Positions 1 to 6,086 of a stretch of DNA of 7,151 nucleotides are shown here, piece after piece. The stretch lies in contig DFYV01000171.1 in NCBI GenBank assembly GCA_002383425.1, positions 6,346 through 13,496 on the forward strand, given 5' to 3'. The position numbers were made by a program, and so were the translations under genes. Position 1 is the first letter of the stretch; the number at the start of each line of letters is the position of its first letter. Source of the DNA: Bacteroidales bacterium UBA4073. GTDB lineage: Bacteria; Bacteroidota; Bacteroidia; Bacteroidales; Tenuifilaceae. The notes beneath the pieces were generated by a model. That model was given only the letters and a program-made list of their open reading frames with translations, ran no database searches and was not told where the DNA came from.

Positions 1-91
1 GAAATCTGAAATCTGAAATTTTGAACCTTGAACCCCGAACTTTGAACCTTTAACCTTTAACTTTTAACTTTTAACTTTTAACTTTTAACTT
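1..91. repeat. Degenerate heptanucleotide tandem array (TTAACTT/TGAACCT type)
   Basis: Thirteen consecutive 7-nt units can be cut without any slip. They begin as GAAATCT (two copies, then GAAATTT), pass through TGAACCT-like forms, and end as five identical TTAACTT units at 57-91. The unit changes gradually along the array while the 7-nt phase is kept, as expected for slippage or unit duplication with drift. The array probably continues to the left of the window. No open reading frame of note crosses it. It lies upstream of the lipoprotein promoter, but no function is evident. Confidence 0.9.
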
Positions 92-191
92 TTTTAAATG
101 GAATTTGGCTATTTATACTGGACTCATATATTTTTTTAGGAACAAGTAAAAAAAAAATTCATCAAAATGAACAACGAATTGAACAACACCA

Positions 192-199
192 TACATTTG
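192..199 (+). promoter_or_regulatory. Bacteroidota-type -7 promoter box for the lipoprotein gene
   Basis: TACATTTG is an exact match to the Bacteroidota sigma-ABfr -7 consensus TAnnTTTG. It lies 47 bp before the ATG at 247, which would give a leader of roughly 40 nt. That leader is A/T-rich and lacks a clear Shine-Dalgarno, as is usual in this phylum. No convincing -33 TTTG is present at the expected 19-21 bp spacing. The upstream region (131-160) is strongly A/T-tracted and could act as an UP-like element, which is inference. The rest of 92-246 holds nothing else I recognise. Confidence 0.55.
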
Positions 200-246
200 C
201 ACTGAAAATTAAACTTTAATGTTTAACAAACCCAAACATTTCGATT

Positions 247-840
247 ATGAAAAAAACACTTTTACTTGGATTTGCAGCCTTAACAATGGTTGCTATGCTA
301 TCGAGCTGCGGCAAAGTGCCTCAGGAAAAGATTGATGCAGCTAATGCCACAATTGATTCGGCAAAGATAGCTGAAGCTGATGTTTACCTTGCTGCTGATT
401 TTGCAGCTGTTCAGGATTCAATGAGCGCTGTAATGGCCGACATTGAAGCTCAAAAATCAAAACTATTCAAGAAATTTGGACCAGCCAGCGAAAAGCTCGA
501 TCGAATCCTTGCCATGGCACAAGAGCTAAAGGTTAACGCTGCTGTTAAGAAAGAGGAAGTTAAGAAGGAAGTAGAAGGTCTTATGACTGAAGTTGCCACC
601 TTAATGGAAGACAATGGCAAACTTATGAAAAAAGCTCCACGCGGCAAGGAAGGCGCAGCAGTTTTAGAACAAATGAAAGCCGAAATGGCTACCATTGAAG
701 CTACTGTTAACGAAGCCAAAGGCCTTTACGATGCTGGCAAGTACATGGATGCTTCCAACAAGATTAAAGCTGCTAAAGAAAGCGCTACCAAGATAAACAC
801 CGAACTTAATGAGGCTATTGCCAAGGTTAAAGGCAGATAG
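247..840 (+). CDS. Helical lipoprotein, DUF4398-like coiled-coil/TPR-like periplasmic protein
   Basis: This encodes a 197-residue lipoprotein. Residues 1-20 form a short signal peptide (MKK, then a hydrophobic stretch) ending in a lipobox LSSC with the lipidated cysteine at 21. G22 and K23 follow, with no Bacteroidota surface-export acidic motif, so a periplasm-facing location is more likely than the cell surface. The mature part is almost all alpha-helix with high Ala/Lys/Glu content. It is organised as A-rich helical repeats, and the last 40 residues contain a YDAGKYMDAS segment. This resembles the N-terminal region of the next gene product (around residues 158-197), including the G-K/D-Y and S-x-K-I positions. 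The gene has its own promoter and a strong terminator, so it is probably expressed as a single-gene unit. The biochemical function is not known; a scaffold or peptidoglycan-associated role is inferred only from its neighbours. Confidence 0.85.
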   Translation: MKKTLLLGFAALTMVAMLSSCGKVPQEKIDAANATIDSAKIAEADVYLAADFAAVQDSMSAVMADIEAQKSKLFKKFGPASEKLDRILAMAQELKVNAAVKKEEVKKEVEGLMTEVATLMEDNGKLMKKAPRGKEGAAVLEQMKAEMATIEATVNEAKGLYDAGKYMDASNKIKAAKESATKINTELNEAIAKVKGR

Positions 841-865
841 TAAAATAAATTACATGCAATATTTT

Positions 866-894
866 CCCCGGTATTTTTTTACCGGGGATTTTTT
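866..894 (+). terminator. Intrinsic terminator of the lipoprotein gene
   Basis: An 8-bp perfect stem (CCCCGGTA at 866-873 pairing with TACCGGGG at 880-887) encloses a six-T loop and is followed directly by ATTTTTT at 888-894. It begins 25 bp after the stop codon. The stem has six G-C pairs in an A/T-rich spacer. There is no A-tract 5' of the stem, so it should act only on the + strand. Confidence 0.92.
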
Positions 895-902
895 GATATT
901 TG
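895..902 (+). promoter_or_regulatory. Possible -7 promoter box for the L,D-transpeptidase operon
   Basis: GATATTTG matches TAnnTTTG at five of its six fixed positions and is followed by CA, a common context for this box. It starts at the base after the terminator T-tract and ends 7 bp before the ATG at 910. If used, transcription would begin at or just before the start codon. No -33 element is visible, because that position falls in the terminator hairpin. Some promoter is expected here because of the strong terminator just upstream. Confidence 0.35.
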
Positions 903-909
903 CACCAGT

Positions 910-2052
910 ATGAAACCTATTTACAAGTATAGCATTATTGGCCTCACAGCCCTGATTGTAGCAGGTGGTTCATTTGCAGCTTTCTACTACTCCATACCCG
1001 AACCGCCAGTAGGCGACATTGATTACGCATTGGCATCGCTACAGCAGGCTTCACAGTCGAACGCTAAACGCTACTCCAAACAAAAATACCTTACAGCTAA
1101 AGCCTACCTTGACTCTGCCATGAAGCACTGGAATGTTCAAAACAAGCGCTTCATCCTAAAACGCGACTATCATAAGGTATCATACTTCGCAAAGAAATCG
1201 GCCGAAATGGCCAAAAGTGCCACAAGCAAATCAAAGGAACTATCCAAAAGTCTTGTTGTTTCAGTTAAAGATAAAATCGACAACCTCACATCTTTAATTT
1301 CGAACATGAACGTGCTCTTCCAGAGGCTGCCACTACCCGATGAGTTTCGCAGAAAAATATCGAAAGGCAAAATGCTTATCCATGAGGCAGAGGTAGAATT
1401 TGAGAAAGGTGATTATCTTGCATCATCTGAAAAAATCAGGTTGGCCGAGGACTTAATTATGGACTCCTACAAAAAAACGCTCGACGACCTTGAAGATTAC
1501 TTTAACTCTCAACCTTACTGGAACAAGCTGGTTAAAAGTGCCATTAAAAATACCGCCAGGAACAATTCAAAGGCAATCATTGTGGATAAATTTGCCCGAA
1601 AGCTTTACATATACCAAAATGGCACTAAAAAGTATGAATTTGAAGCCGAATTCGGCAAGAACTGGATGGGACGAAAACGTTTGAAAGGCGATAAGGCTAC
1701 CCCCGAAGGAATTTACCTGGTAAAAAACAAAATTCCTGCCAATAAAACCAAATACTTTAGGGCATTACTGCTAAATTACCCAAACTCCGATGATATAGAA
1801 AACTTCAATAAAGAAAAAACGACAGGCCGAATACCACGAAATGCCCAAATTGGTGGGCTTATTGAAATTCATGGCGATGGAGGTAAAGGTACCGACTGGA
1901 CTGATGGATGTATTGCCCTGACTAACAACGATATGCTTTTAGTTTACAAAATTGTTGAGGTAGGCACACCAGTGGTAATTGTGGGTTCAATAGCCGATTT
2001 CAACACCATAGCCATGCGCCTTAACCTAAAACACAGCCAAAAAAAAGGTTAA
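910..2052 (+). CDS. Membrane-anchored L,D-transpeptidase (YkuD domain, YafK-like) with N-terminal helical domain
   Basis: This 380-residue protein has an N-terminal membrane anchor or uncleaved signal (about 6-27), a helical region (about 38-200) and a C-terminal YkuD catalytic domain (about 221-358). Visible domain hallmarks are the GDKATPEGIY segment (260-269), the catalytic-loop histidine in IEIHG (H321) and the cysteine nucleophile in TDGCIAL (C334). YkuD enzymes form or cleave meso-diaminopimelate-linked cross-links, or attach proteins to peptidoglycan. In the YafK/DpaA branch of E. coli the enzyme detaches Braun lipoprotein. The GD..TPEG.Y signature and the non-His residue before GC fit that branch better than the classical SHGC type. 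The helical N-terminal region resembles the preceding lipoprotein. It is the first gene of a tight cluster, with 4 nt to the next start. Substrate and direction of reaction cannot be read from the sequence. Confidence 0.9.
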   Translation: MKPIYKYSIIGLTALIVAGGSFAAFYYSIPEPPVGDIDYALASLQQASQSNAKRYSKQKYLTAKAYLDSAMKHWNVQNKRFILKRDYHKVSYFAKKSAEMAKSATSKSKELSKSLVVSVKDKIDNLTSLISNMNVLFQRLPLPDEFRRKISKGKMLIHEAEVEFEKGDYLASSEKIRLAEDLIMDSYKKTLDDLEDYFNSQPYWNKLVKSAIKNTARNNSKAIIVDKFARKLYIYQNGTKKYEFEAEFGKNWMGRKRLKGDKATPEGIYLVKNKIPANKTKYFRALLLNYPNSDDIENFNKEKTTGRIPRNAQIGGLIEIHGDGGKGTDWTDGCIALTNNDMLLVYKIVEVGTPVVIVGSIADFNTIAMRLNLKHSQKKG

Positions 2053-2056
2053 CTTT

Positions 2057-2773
2057 ATGAATAATACCACCAATAGCACTGACTTCAACTCCGAAATAAA
2101 TCCCAAACTCAAACGGGTTGGTTACTGGTTGCTGCTAATCAACATTATGCTCACAGGCTTTATACTCCTATTTATATACCTTACATACCTTTCGCAACCC
2201 TTATCCGAAGCAATTGTACCGAACAGGAAGTTGACCTTTACTGCCGATTCTAACAGTACACAGGAGGTTAGCATCAAAAAACTCAAAAAGGAAGTATCGG
2301 CATTAAAGCAGCAGTACCAAAACCTTACTCCTTCGCATTCGTATATTGTAGTAAATACAACCTATAATCGTTTCAAACTGTACAAAAACCGAAAGCAAAT
2401 CCGCGAAGGTTTCTGCAGCACTGGCAGTTACACACTGCTTAAATCGCACGATAAACGACAGTGGATTTTCCATACCCCAAAAGGCATGTACCGGGTGTTA
2501 GGTAAGGTTACCAAGCCGGTTTGGCGACGCCCCGACTGGTCGTTTGTGGAGGAAGGGCTTCCCATTCCATCGGTCAATGACCCATCGCGTTGGGAGGCTG
2601 GCGTTTTAGGCGATTACGCCTTGAGCATCGGCGACGGATACCTGATCCATGGAACCATATACAAGCGCTTTTTAGGCATGCCTGTTACACACGGCTGTAT
2701 AAGGATGAACGATGATGACCTGGAAGCCGTGTACAAAACCCTTGAAATTGGATCGAAAGTTTACATCTACTAA
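2057..2773 (+). CDS. L,D-transpeptidase, classical YkuD type (THGC active site), membrane-anchored
   Basis: This is a 238-residue protein. Residues 1-21 are polar and probably cytoplasmic, 22-44 form one transmembrane helix, and 70-92 are a short charged, possibly coiled-coil linker. The YkuD domain fills 95-238. The active-site motif is complete: H198 in YLIHGT, then THGCIRM with the nucleophile C214, which fits the family pattern H-X(14-17)-[ST]-H-G-C. A tryptophan-rich insert (about 155-180, with WRRPDW and SRW) precedes the catalytic loop and could shape the substrate cleft. The start is only 4 nt after the previous stop, so it is almost certainly co-transcribed with, and perhaps translationally coupled to, the first transpeptidase. 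It is expected to act on periplasmic peptidoglycan tetrapeptide stems. Cross-linking versus protein attachment cannot be decided. Confidence 0.93.
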   Translation: MNNTTNSTDFNSEINPKLKRVGYWLLLINIMLTGFILLFIYLTYLSQPLSEAIVPNRKLTFTADSNSTQEVSIKKLKKEVSALKQQYQNLTPSHSYIVVNTTYNRFKLYKNRKQIREGFCSTGSYTLLKSHDKRQWIFHTPKGMYRVLGKVTKPVWRRPDWSFVEEGLPIPSVNDPSRWEAGVLGDYALSIGDGYLIHGTIYKRFLGMPVTHGCIRMNDDDLEAVYKTLEIGSKVYIY

Positions 2774-2784
2774 AAAACGTTTGC

Positions 2785-3570
2785 ATGCGAAAACCCGTTA
2801 GAATAACACTCTTTATAACTGTTTCACTGGTTTTAATATTAGCTATCATCTACTCTATTTTGAAAATGATAGCATTTCAAAAAGCAATAAGTAATATCGA
2901 GAACTATATTACCCAGGAGTTAAGTAAACGAAAAAGAACAGTTGAGTGGGTAAATAATCCGGACTCAACCATCAAAGCTTTACTGGTTAACAAGGCATAC
3001 TATCAGGCCCTGCTAACCGCATCAAAATCCGACTCCATAATCCTTGCCATTAGCATACCCGATAGTTCGGTTTCGTTGCTGATTAAAGGGGTGGTTGTAC
3101 ACAAAGCTAAAGCAGAGCACGTTAAGCTAAGCCCATTATTTTCGGCAATAAATACTCCTATACTCATTCACGGTTTGTCGATGCCTTTCACAATCGCAAA
3201 ACAAACCTCAACCATCCCCAAAGTTCCTTTAATGGTAAAAATTGCTCCCCGCGATACATCGGAATACACCCCTGATATTGTTCCGGACACTACCGACCAT
3301 GCACCCGTAAACTTTATACTGGAGCTTAAGCCTAATATACTGCTTTACTTTTACGAGTCGAACCCGTCGCAATCGTCCGATGGATTTAACCAGTTCAAGT
3401 TTGACTTGAGAGAACGTACATGGACAGTAGCTCAGGATATAAAACGCATGGTCAAATTGAGAGCTCCGGTTTACAAGCCCTACATCAGGTTTAGACTCAG
3501 CAATAAAGATGCTAAGGCTATATATAGGGCGATTCCTGAACATGGCCAAGTAGTTCTACGGTTGGAATAA
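2785..3570 (+). CDS. Membrane-anchored protein of unknown family, possibly a catalytically inactive YkuD-like domain
   Basis: I do not recognise this 261-residue protein by family. It has a basic N-terminus (MRKPVR), one transmembrane helix (about 7-29), a helical stretch (about 30-80) and then a beta-rich region facing the periplasm. Residues 84-113 (alternating hydrophobic strands such as SIILAISI and VSLLIKGVVV) resemble the first strands of the YkuD domains just upstream. The C-terminus (239-257, LSNKDAKAIYRAIPEHGQV) lines up with the ends of both, LTNNDMLLVYKIVEVGTPV and MNDDDLEAVYKTLEIGSKV. The protein has no cysteine at all, so it cannot be an L,D-transpeptidase. It starts 11 nt after the previous gene. 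A non-catalytic regulator or partner of the two transpeptidases is my inference. The CDS itself is secure; the fold assignment is not. Confidence 0.8.
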   Translation: MRKPVRITLFITVSLVLILAIIYSILKMIAFQKAISNIENYITQELSKRKRTVEWVNNPDSTIKALLVNKAYYQALLTASKSDSIILAISIPDSSVSLLIKGVVVHKAKAEHVKLSPLFSAINTPILIHGLSMPFTIAKQTSTIPKVPLMVKIAPRDTSEYTPDIVPDTTDHAPVNFILELKPNILLYFYESNPSQSSDGFNQFKFDLRERTWTVAQDIKRMVKLRAPVYKPYIRFRLSNKDAKAIYRAIPEHGQVVLRLE

Positions 3571-3602
3571 AAAAAGAGCTGGCTGTAGAAAAATTCTTTA
3601 TG

Positions 3603-3676
3603 TCGGGGTGGGGAGACTCGAACTCCCGGCCTCTACGTCCCGAACGTAGCGCGCTAGCCAACTGCGCCACACCCCG
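3603..3676 (-). tRNA. tRNA-Pro (anticodon CGG)
   Basis: Read on the - strand, this 74-nt sequence folds into a full cloverleaf. It has a 7-bp acceptor stem (CGGGGTG with CACCCCG), a 4-bp D stem (GCGC/GCGC), a 5-bp anticodon stem (CTACG/CGTAG), a 5-nt variable loop (AGGCC) and a 5-bp T stem (GGGAG/CTCCC) with loop TTCGAGT. The anticodon loop TTCGGGA gives anticodon CGG (genomic 3640-3642), reading proline codon CCG. G37 and the C1-G72 acceptor pair are typical of bacterial proline tRNAs. The discriminator base is A and no CCA is encoded. It faces the transpeptidase cluster convergently with 32 bp between them. No strong terminator is visible there, only a T-rich run on its own strand. Confidence 0.97.
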
Positions 3677-3687
3677 TTAAGCGCTTG

Positions 3688-3695
3688 CAAAATTA
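3688..3695 (-). promoter_or_regulatory. -7 promoter box for the tRNA-Pro gene
   Basis: On the - strand this reads TAATTTTG, an exact TAnnTTTG match, placed 11 bp before the first base of the mature tRNA. That gives a leader of only a few nucleotides, which suits a tRNA gene. A palindrome AAGCGCTT (3679-3686) covers the expected start point. No clear -33 element is present. The remaining part of the 97-bp gap up to 3773 must also carry any promoter for the divergent + strand cluster, but I see no good match there. Confidence 0.55.
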
Positions 3696-3773
3696 CTATA
3701 ATTTTACTTTCATCGTAATAGTGGTGTTTTGTTTTTGGGATTTTTATAAATTGTGCTCCTAAATGTTTCAGGA

Positions 3774-5045
3774 ATGGACGAATCGCTGTTGCACTTTATG
3801 TGGCGCTATCAATCCTTTACCTTTAACGGGCTATGCACTACTAACGGGGAGCCCATCGAAGTGATTGATCCCGGATTATACAACACCAATTCGGGGCCTG
3901 ATTTCTCGAATGCAAAAGTTCGGATTGGGAAAACCCTGTGGGCGGGGAATGTGGAAATGCACATTAAATCGTCAGAATGGTACTTACATAACCATCACAG
4001 CGATAGCGCCTACGATAATGTTATACTACACGTAGTGGTCGAAAATGATCAGGCTGCTGTAACAACAAGAGGAACCTTTGTTCAAACCCTTGTAGTACCG
4101 TATCCGTCAGATTTAAGAGAAAGTCACGAAAACCTTATGAAATCGGCCGAATGGATACCATGCGCAAGTAAAATTCGCCATGTCAACCCGCTGCTCATTG
4201 ATTCCACCATTGACCGTATGCAAGCCGAAAGGCTTGAAACCAAAAGCCAACGCGTAATTGAATTGGTAAACCTATGCAATGGTAGTTGGGAAGAGGCATT
4301 TTACCGCGATATCAGCCGATCGTTTGGTTTAAAGAATAACGCCCTCCCCTTTCAGCTACTCGCACAAGCCCTACCATTAAAGATTTTAGCTAAGCATCGA
4401 AACAATATACTTCAGATTGAGGCATTGCTATTTGGTCAATCGGGCTTACTTGAGAAAGCAAAACCCGATAGCTTCACTCTCGCCCTAAAAAAGGAGTACG
4501 GCTTTTTAAAAGAAAAATATCACCTTACTCCAATTGAGCCCAGCCTTTGGAAGTTCATGCGACTAAGGCCAGCATCGTTCCCCACCGTGCGAATTGCCCT
4601 GCTGGCAATGCTTGTACACAAATCATCGAGACTGTTTTCAAAACTTTTGGAAATAGAAACGGTGGAGCAAATAGTTAACCTACTAACAGTAGAGGCATCG
4701 GATTACTGGACAAACCATTACATTTTTGGGGAAGAGTCAAAATCGATGAGAAAAAGATTAGGTAATGAAACCGTAAAGTTGATTACTATAAACACGGTAA
4801 TACCATTCATGTTCAGCTATGGTCGGAGTAGATCAAAAGCCGACATGGAAACTAAAGCTATAACCCTCCTTCAGCAAATGCCACCAGAGAAAAACTCAAT
4901 AGTTGAAAACTTTGAAAAATTGGGTATAGCTGCTACATCAGCCTTTGACAGCCAGGCTTTAATTCACCTGAAAGCAAATTACTGCGATACACGGAAATGT
5001 ATTTATTGCCCTATTGGAGTTAGTATTTTACGAAAACAGCTCTAA
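3774..5045 (+). CDS. DUF2851 family protein
   Basis: This is a 423-residue cytosolic protein of the uncharacterised DUF2851 family, which I know as conserved and near full length in Bacteroidota. I chose ATG at 3774 over an in-frame GTG at 3753, because MDESLLHFMWRYQ matches the usual family start (M-x-E-x-x-L-H-x-x-W-x-Y-Q). The conserved N-terminal block is visible: NSGPDF (39-44), W-x-G-x-V-E-M-H (56-63), SSEW followed by a histidine cluster H72, H74, H75, D77, and YDNVILHVV (80-88). The C-terminus carries C404-x4-C409-x2-C412, a possible metal or iron-sulfur ligand set. The Asp/Glu/His-rich block could be a metal-dependent active site, but no activity is established that I know of. There is no signal peptide. 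It heads the second + strand cluster. Confidence 0.9.
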   Translation: MDESLLHFMWRYQSFTFNGLCTTNGEPIEVIDPGLYNTNSGPDFSNAKVRIGKTLWAGNVEMHIKSSEWYLHNHHSDSAYDNVILHVVVENDQAAVTTRGTFVQTLVVPYPSDLRESHENLMKSAEWIPCASKIRHVNPLLIDSTIDRMQAERLETKSQRVIELVNLCNGSWEEAFYRDISRSFGLKNNALPFQLLAQALPLKILAKHRNNILQIEALLFGQSGLLEKAKPDSFTLALKKEYGFLKEKYHLTPIEPSLWKFMRLRPASFPTVRIALLAMLVHKSSRLFSKLLEIETVEQIVNLLTVEASDYWTNHYIFGEESKSMRKRLGNETVKLITINTVIPFMFSYGRSRSKADMETKAITLLQQMPPEKNSIVENFEKLGIAATSAFDSQALIHLKANYCDTRKCIYCPIGVSILRKQL

Positions 5046-5046
5046 T

Positions 5047-5063
5047 TTTAACGCATCGTTAAA
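5047..5063. repeat. Small perfect inverted repeat between the DUF2851 and channel genes
   Basis: TTTAACG and CGTTAAA form a 7-bp perfect inverted repeat around a 3-nt CAT spacer. It lies between the stop codon at 5045 and the ATG at 5072. It is not followed by a T-run, so it is not a standard terminator. It could be a small operator or an mRNA hairpin near the start of the channel gene, or chance in A/T-rich DNA. Confidence 0.4.
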
Positions 5064-5071
5064 GTTTCGGA

Positions 5072-6076
5072 ATGGAGCATAGAGGAGGTAGAACATTAGC
5101 ACTTGCAGTCATCATTCTCCTGGGTATTATTACCATCGGGATAGTTGGTTATATTCAGATTGAAGGCTTTAGCTTTACCGAAGCGGCTTACATGACCGTA
5201 ATAACCATTGGCACCGTTGGTTTCAAGGAAGTTCGACCCCTATCGACAGAGGGTATGTGGTTCACCATTACGCTTATCATCTTAAGCATAGGCTTTTTTG
5301 CCTACGCTGTGTCGTTCCTGGCAAAATACTTCTCTGAACAGATAATGCAACGTTACTCAAATAAGAAGATTATGGAAAAATTGATCACCAAGCTGCAAAA
5401 CCACGTGATAGTTGTAGGATATGGCCGAAACGGTTCTCAAGCCGTTGAGGAGCTGCTTGAACACAACATCCCTGTTGTAGTGGTTGAAAATAGGCCTAAG
5501 GTTATTGAATACATACAACAAAACCCCAAAATAACCTACGTTGATGGCGATGCTACACAGGATATTACCCTGCAAAAAGCTGGCGTGGAAAGGGCTAAAG
5601 CACTAATAACCGCTTTAGCTGATGATGCCGATAATCTGTTTGTAGTTATTACCGCAAGGGAGATGAACCCCAATCTTAAAATAATTAGCCGGGCATCAGC
5701 TATACTCAACGACAAAAAACTTAATCTGGCCGGAGCTAACAATGTCATTCTTCCTGACCAGGTTGGCGGGCAAAAAATGGCAAAACTGGTTATACAACCC
5801 GATATACTTGAATTTGTTGAAAATATCATGCTAAAACGAGTTGGAAACATCAGCCTTACAGAGATCCCCTGTAAAAAACTACACGATGGTGATGCAAAAA
5901 CAATTCACGAAATAGGAATAAGAGAAAAAACAGGCGTTAATATTGTTGGCGTTAGAAAACCCACTGGCGAATACATCCTAAACCCTGAACCCGGCTATCT
6001 ACTCACTCCTGACACCATGCTTTTTGTGCTGGGGACAAAAGAACAAATAGAAAAACTAAAAAACTTAATCTCCTAA
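5072..6076 (+). CDS. Two-transmembrane potassium channel-like protein with RCK (TrkA-N/TrkA-C) domains
   Basis: This 334-residue protein has the MthK-like plan. TM1 is at about 8-27, a pore helix and filter at 36-55, TM2 at about 62-84, a TrkA-N/RCK Rossmann domain at about 109-225 and a TrkA-C domain at about 255-334. The nucleotide-binding loop G-Y-G-R-N-G (116-121) follows the strand HVIVV, and E139 ends the next strand, suggesting NAD(H) or other adenine nucleotide binding. The protein would form inner-membrane channels gated by ligand binding to the RCK ring. The filter reads T48-V-G-F-K52, where a potassium channel would have TVGYG, so ion selectivity is uncertain. It follows the DUF2851 gene by 26 nt and precedes the reductase gene by 10 nt. 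Confidence in the architecture is high; confidence in potassium selectivity is moderate. Confidence 0.93.
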   Translation: MEHRGGRTLALAVIILLGIITIGIVGYIQIEGFSFTEAAYMTVITIGTVGFKEVRPLSTEGMWFTITLIILSIGFFAYAVSFLAKYFSEQIMQRYSNKKIMEKLITKLQNHVIVVGYGRNGSQAVEELLEHNIPVVVVENRPKVIEYIQQNPKITYVDGDATQDITLQKAGVERAKALITALADDADNLFVVITAREMNPNLKIISRASAILNDKKLNLAGANNVILPDQVGGQKMAKLVIQPDILEFVENIMLKRVGNISLTEIPCKKLHDGDAKTIHEIGIREKTGVNIVGVRKPTGEYILNPEPGYLLTPDTMLFVLGTKEQIEKLKNLIS

Positions 6077-6086
6077 AAATTCAAAA

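Noticed and set aside
131..154. TTTTTTTA / TAAAAAAA inverted repeat as a terminator or operator
   Set aside because: The stem is purely A/T, lacks a GC core, and is expected by chance in such A/T-tracts. At most it contributes to a flexible or UP-like promoter region.
2776..2783. AACGTTTG as a promoter box before the third cluster gene
   Set aside because: It is one mismatch from TAnnTTTG, but it sits in an 11-nt gap in a tight operon and ends one base before the ATG. Chance in A/T-rich DNA is the simpler explanation.
3229..3549. Minus-strand open frame of 106 codons
   Set aside because: It is antisense to the third gene of the transpeptidase cluster, whose frame is supported by membrane anchor, spacing and C-terminal similarity.
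3571..3602. Terminator between the convergent third cluster gene and the tRNA
   Set aside because: Only short stems (AGAA/TTCT, AAAGA/TCTTT) can be drawn, with no GC-rich hairpin and T-run. There is not enough to call it on either strand.
3753..3773. Upstream GTG start adding seven residues to the DUF2851 protein
   Set aside because: The seven residues (MLLNVSG) are unlike the family's usual start, and the internal ATG at 3774 begins with the typical M-x-E-x-x-L-H pattern.
5536..5850. Minus-strand open frame of 104 codons inside the channel gene
   Set aside because: It lies antisense to a clear RCK-domain coding region and is low-complexity in composition, with no recognisable motif.
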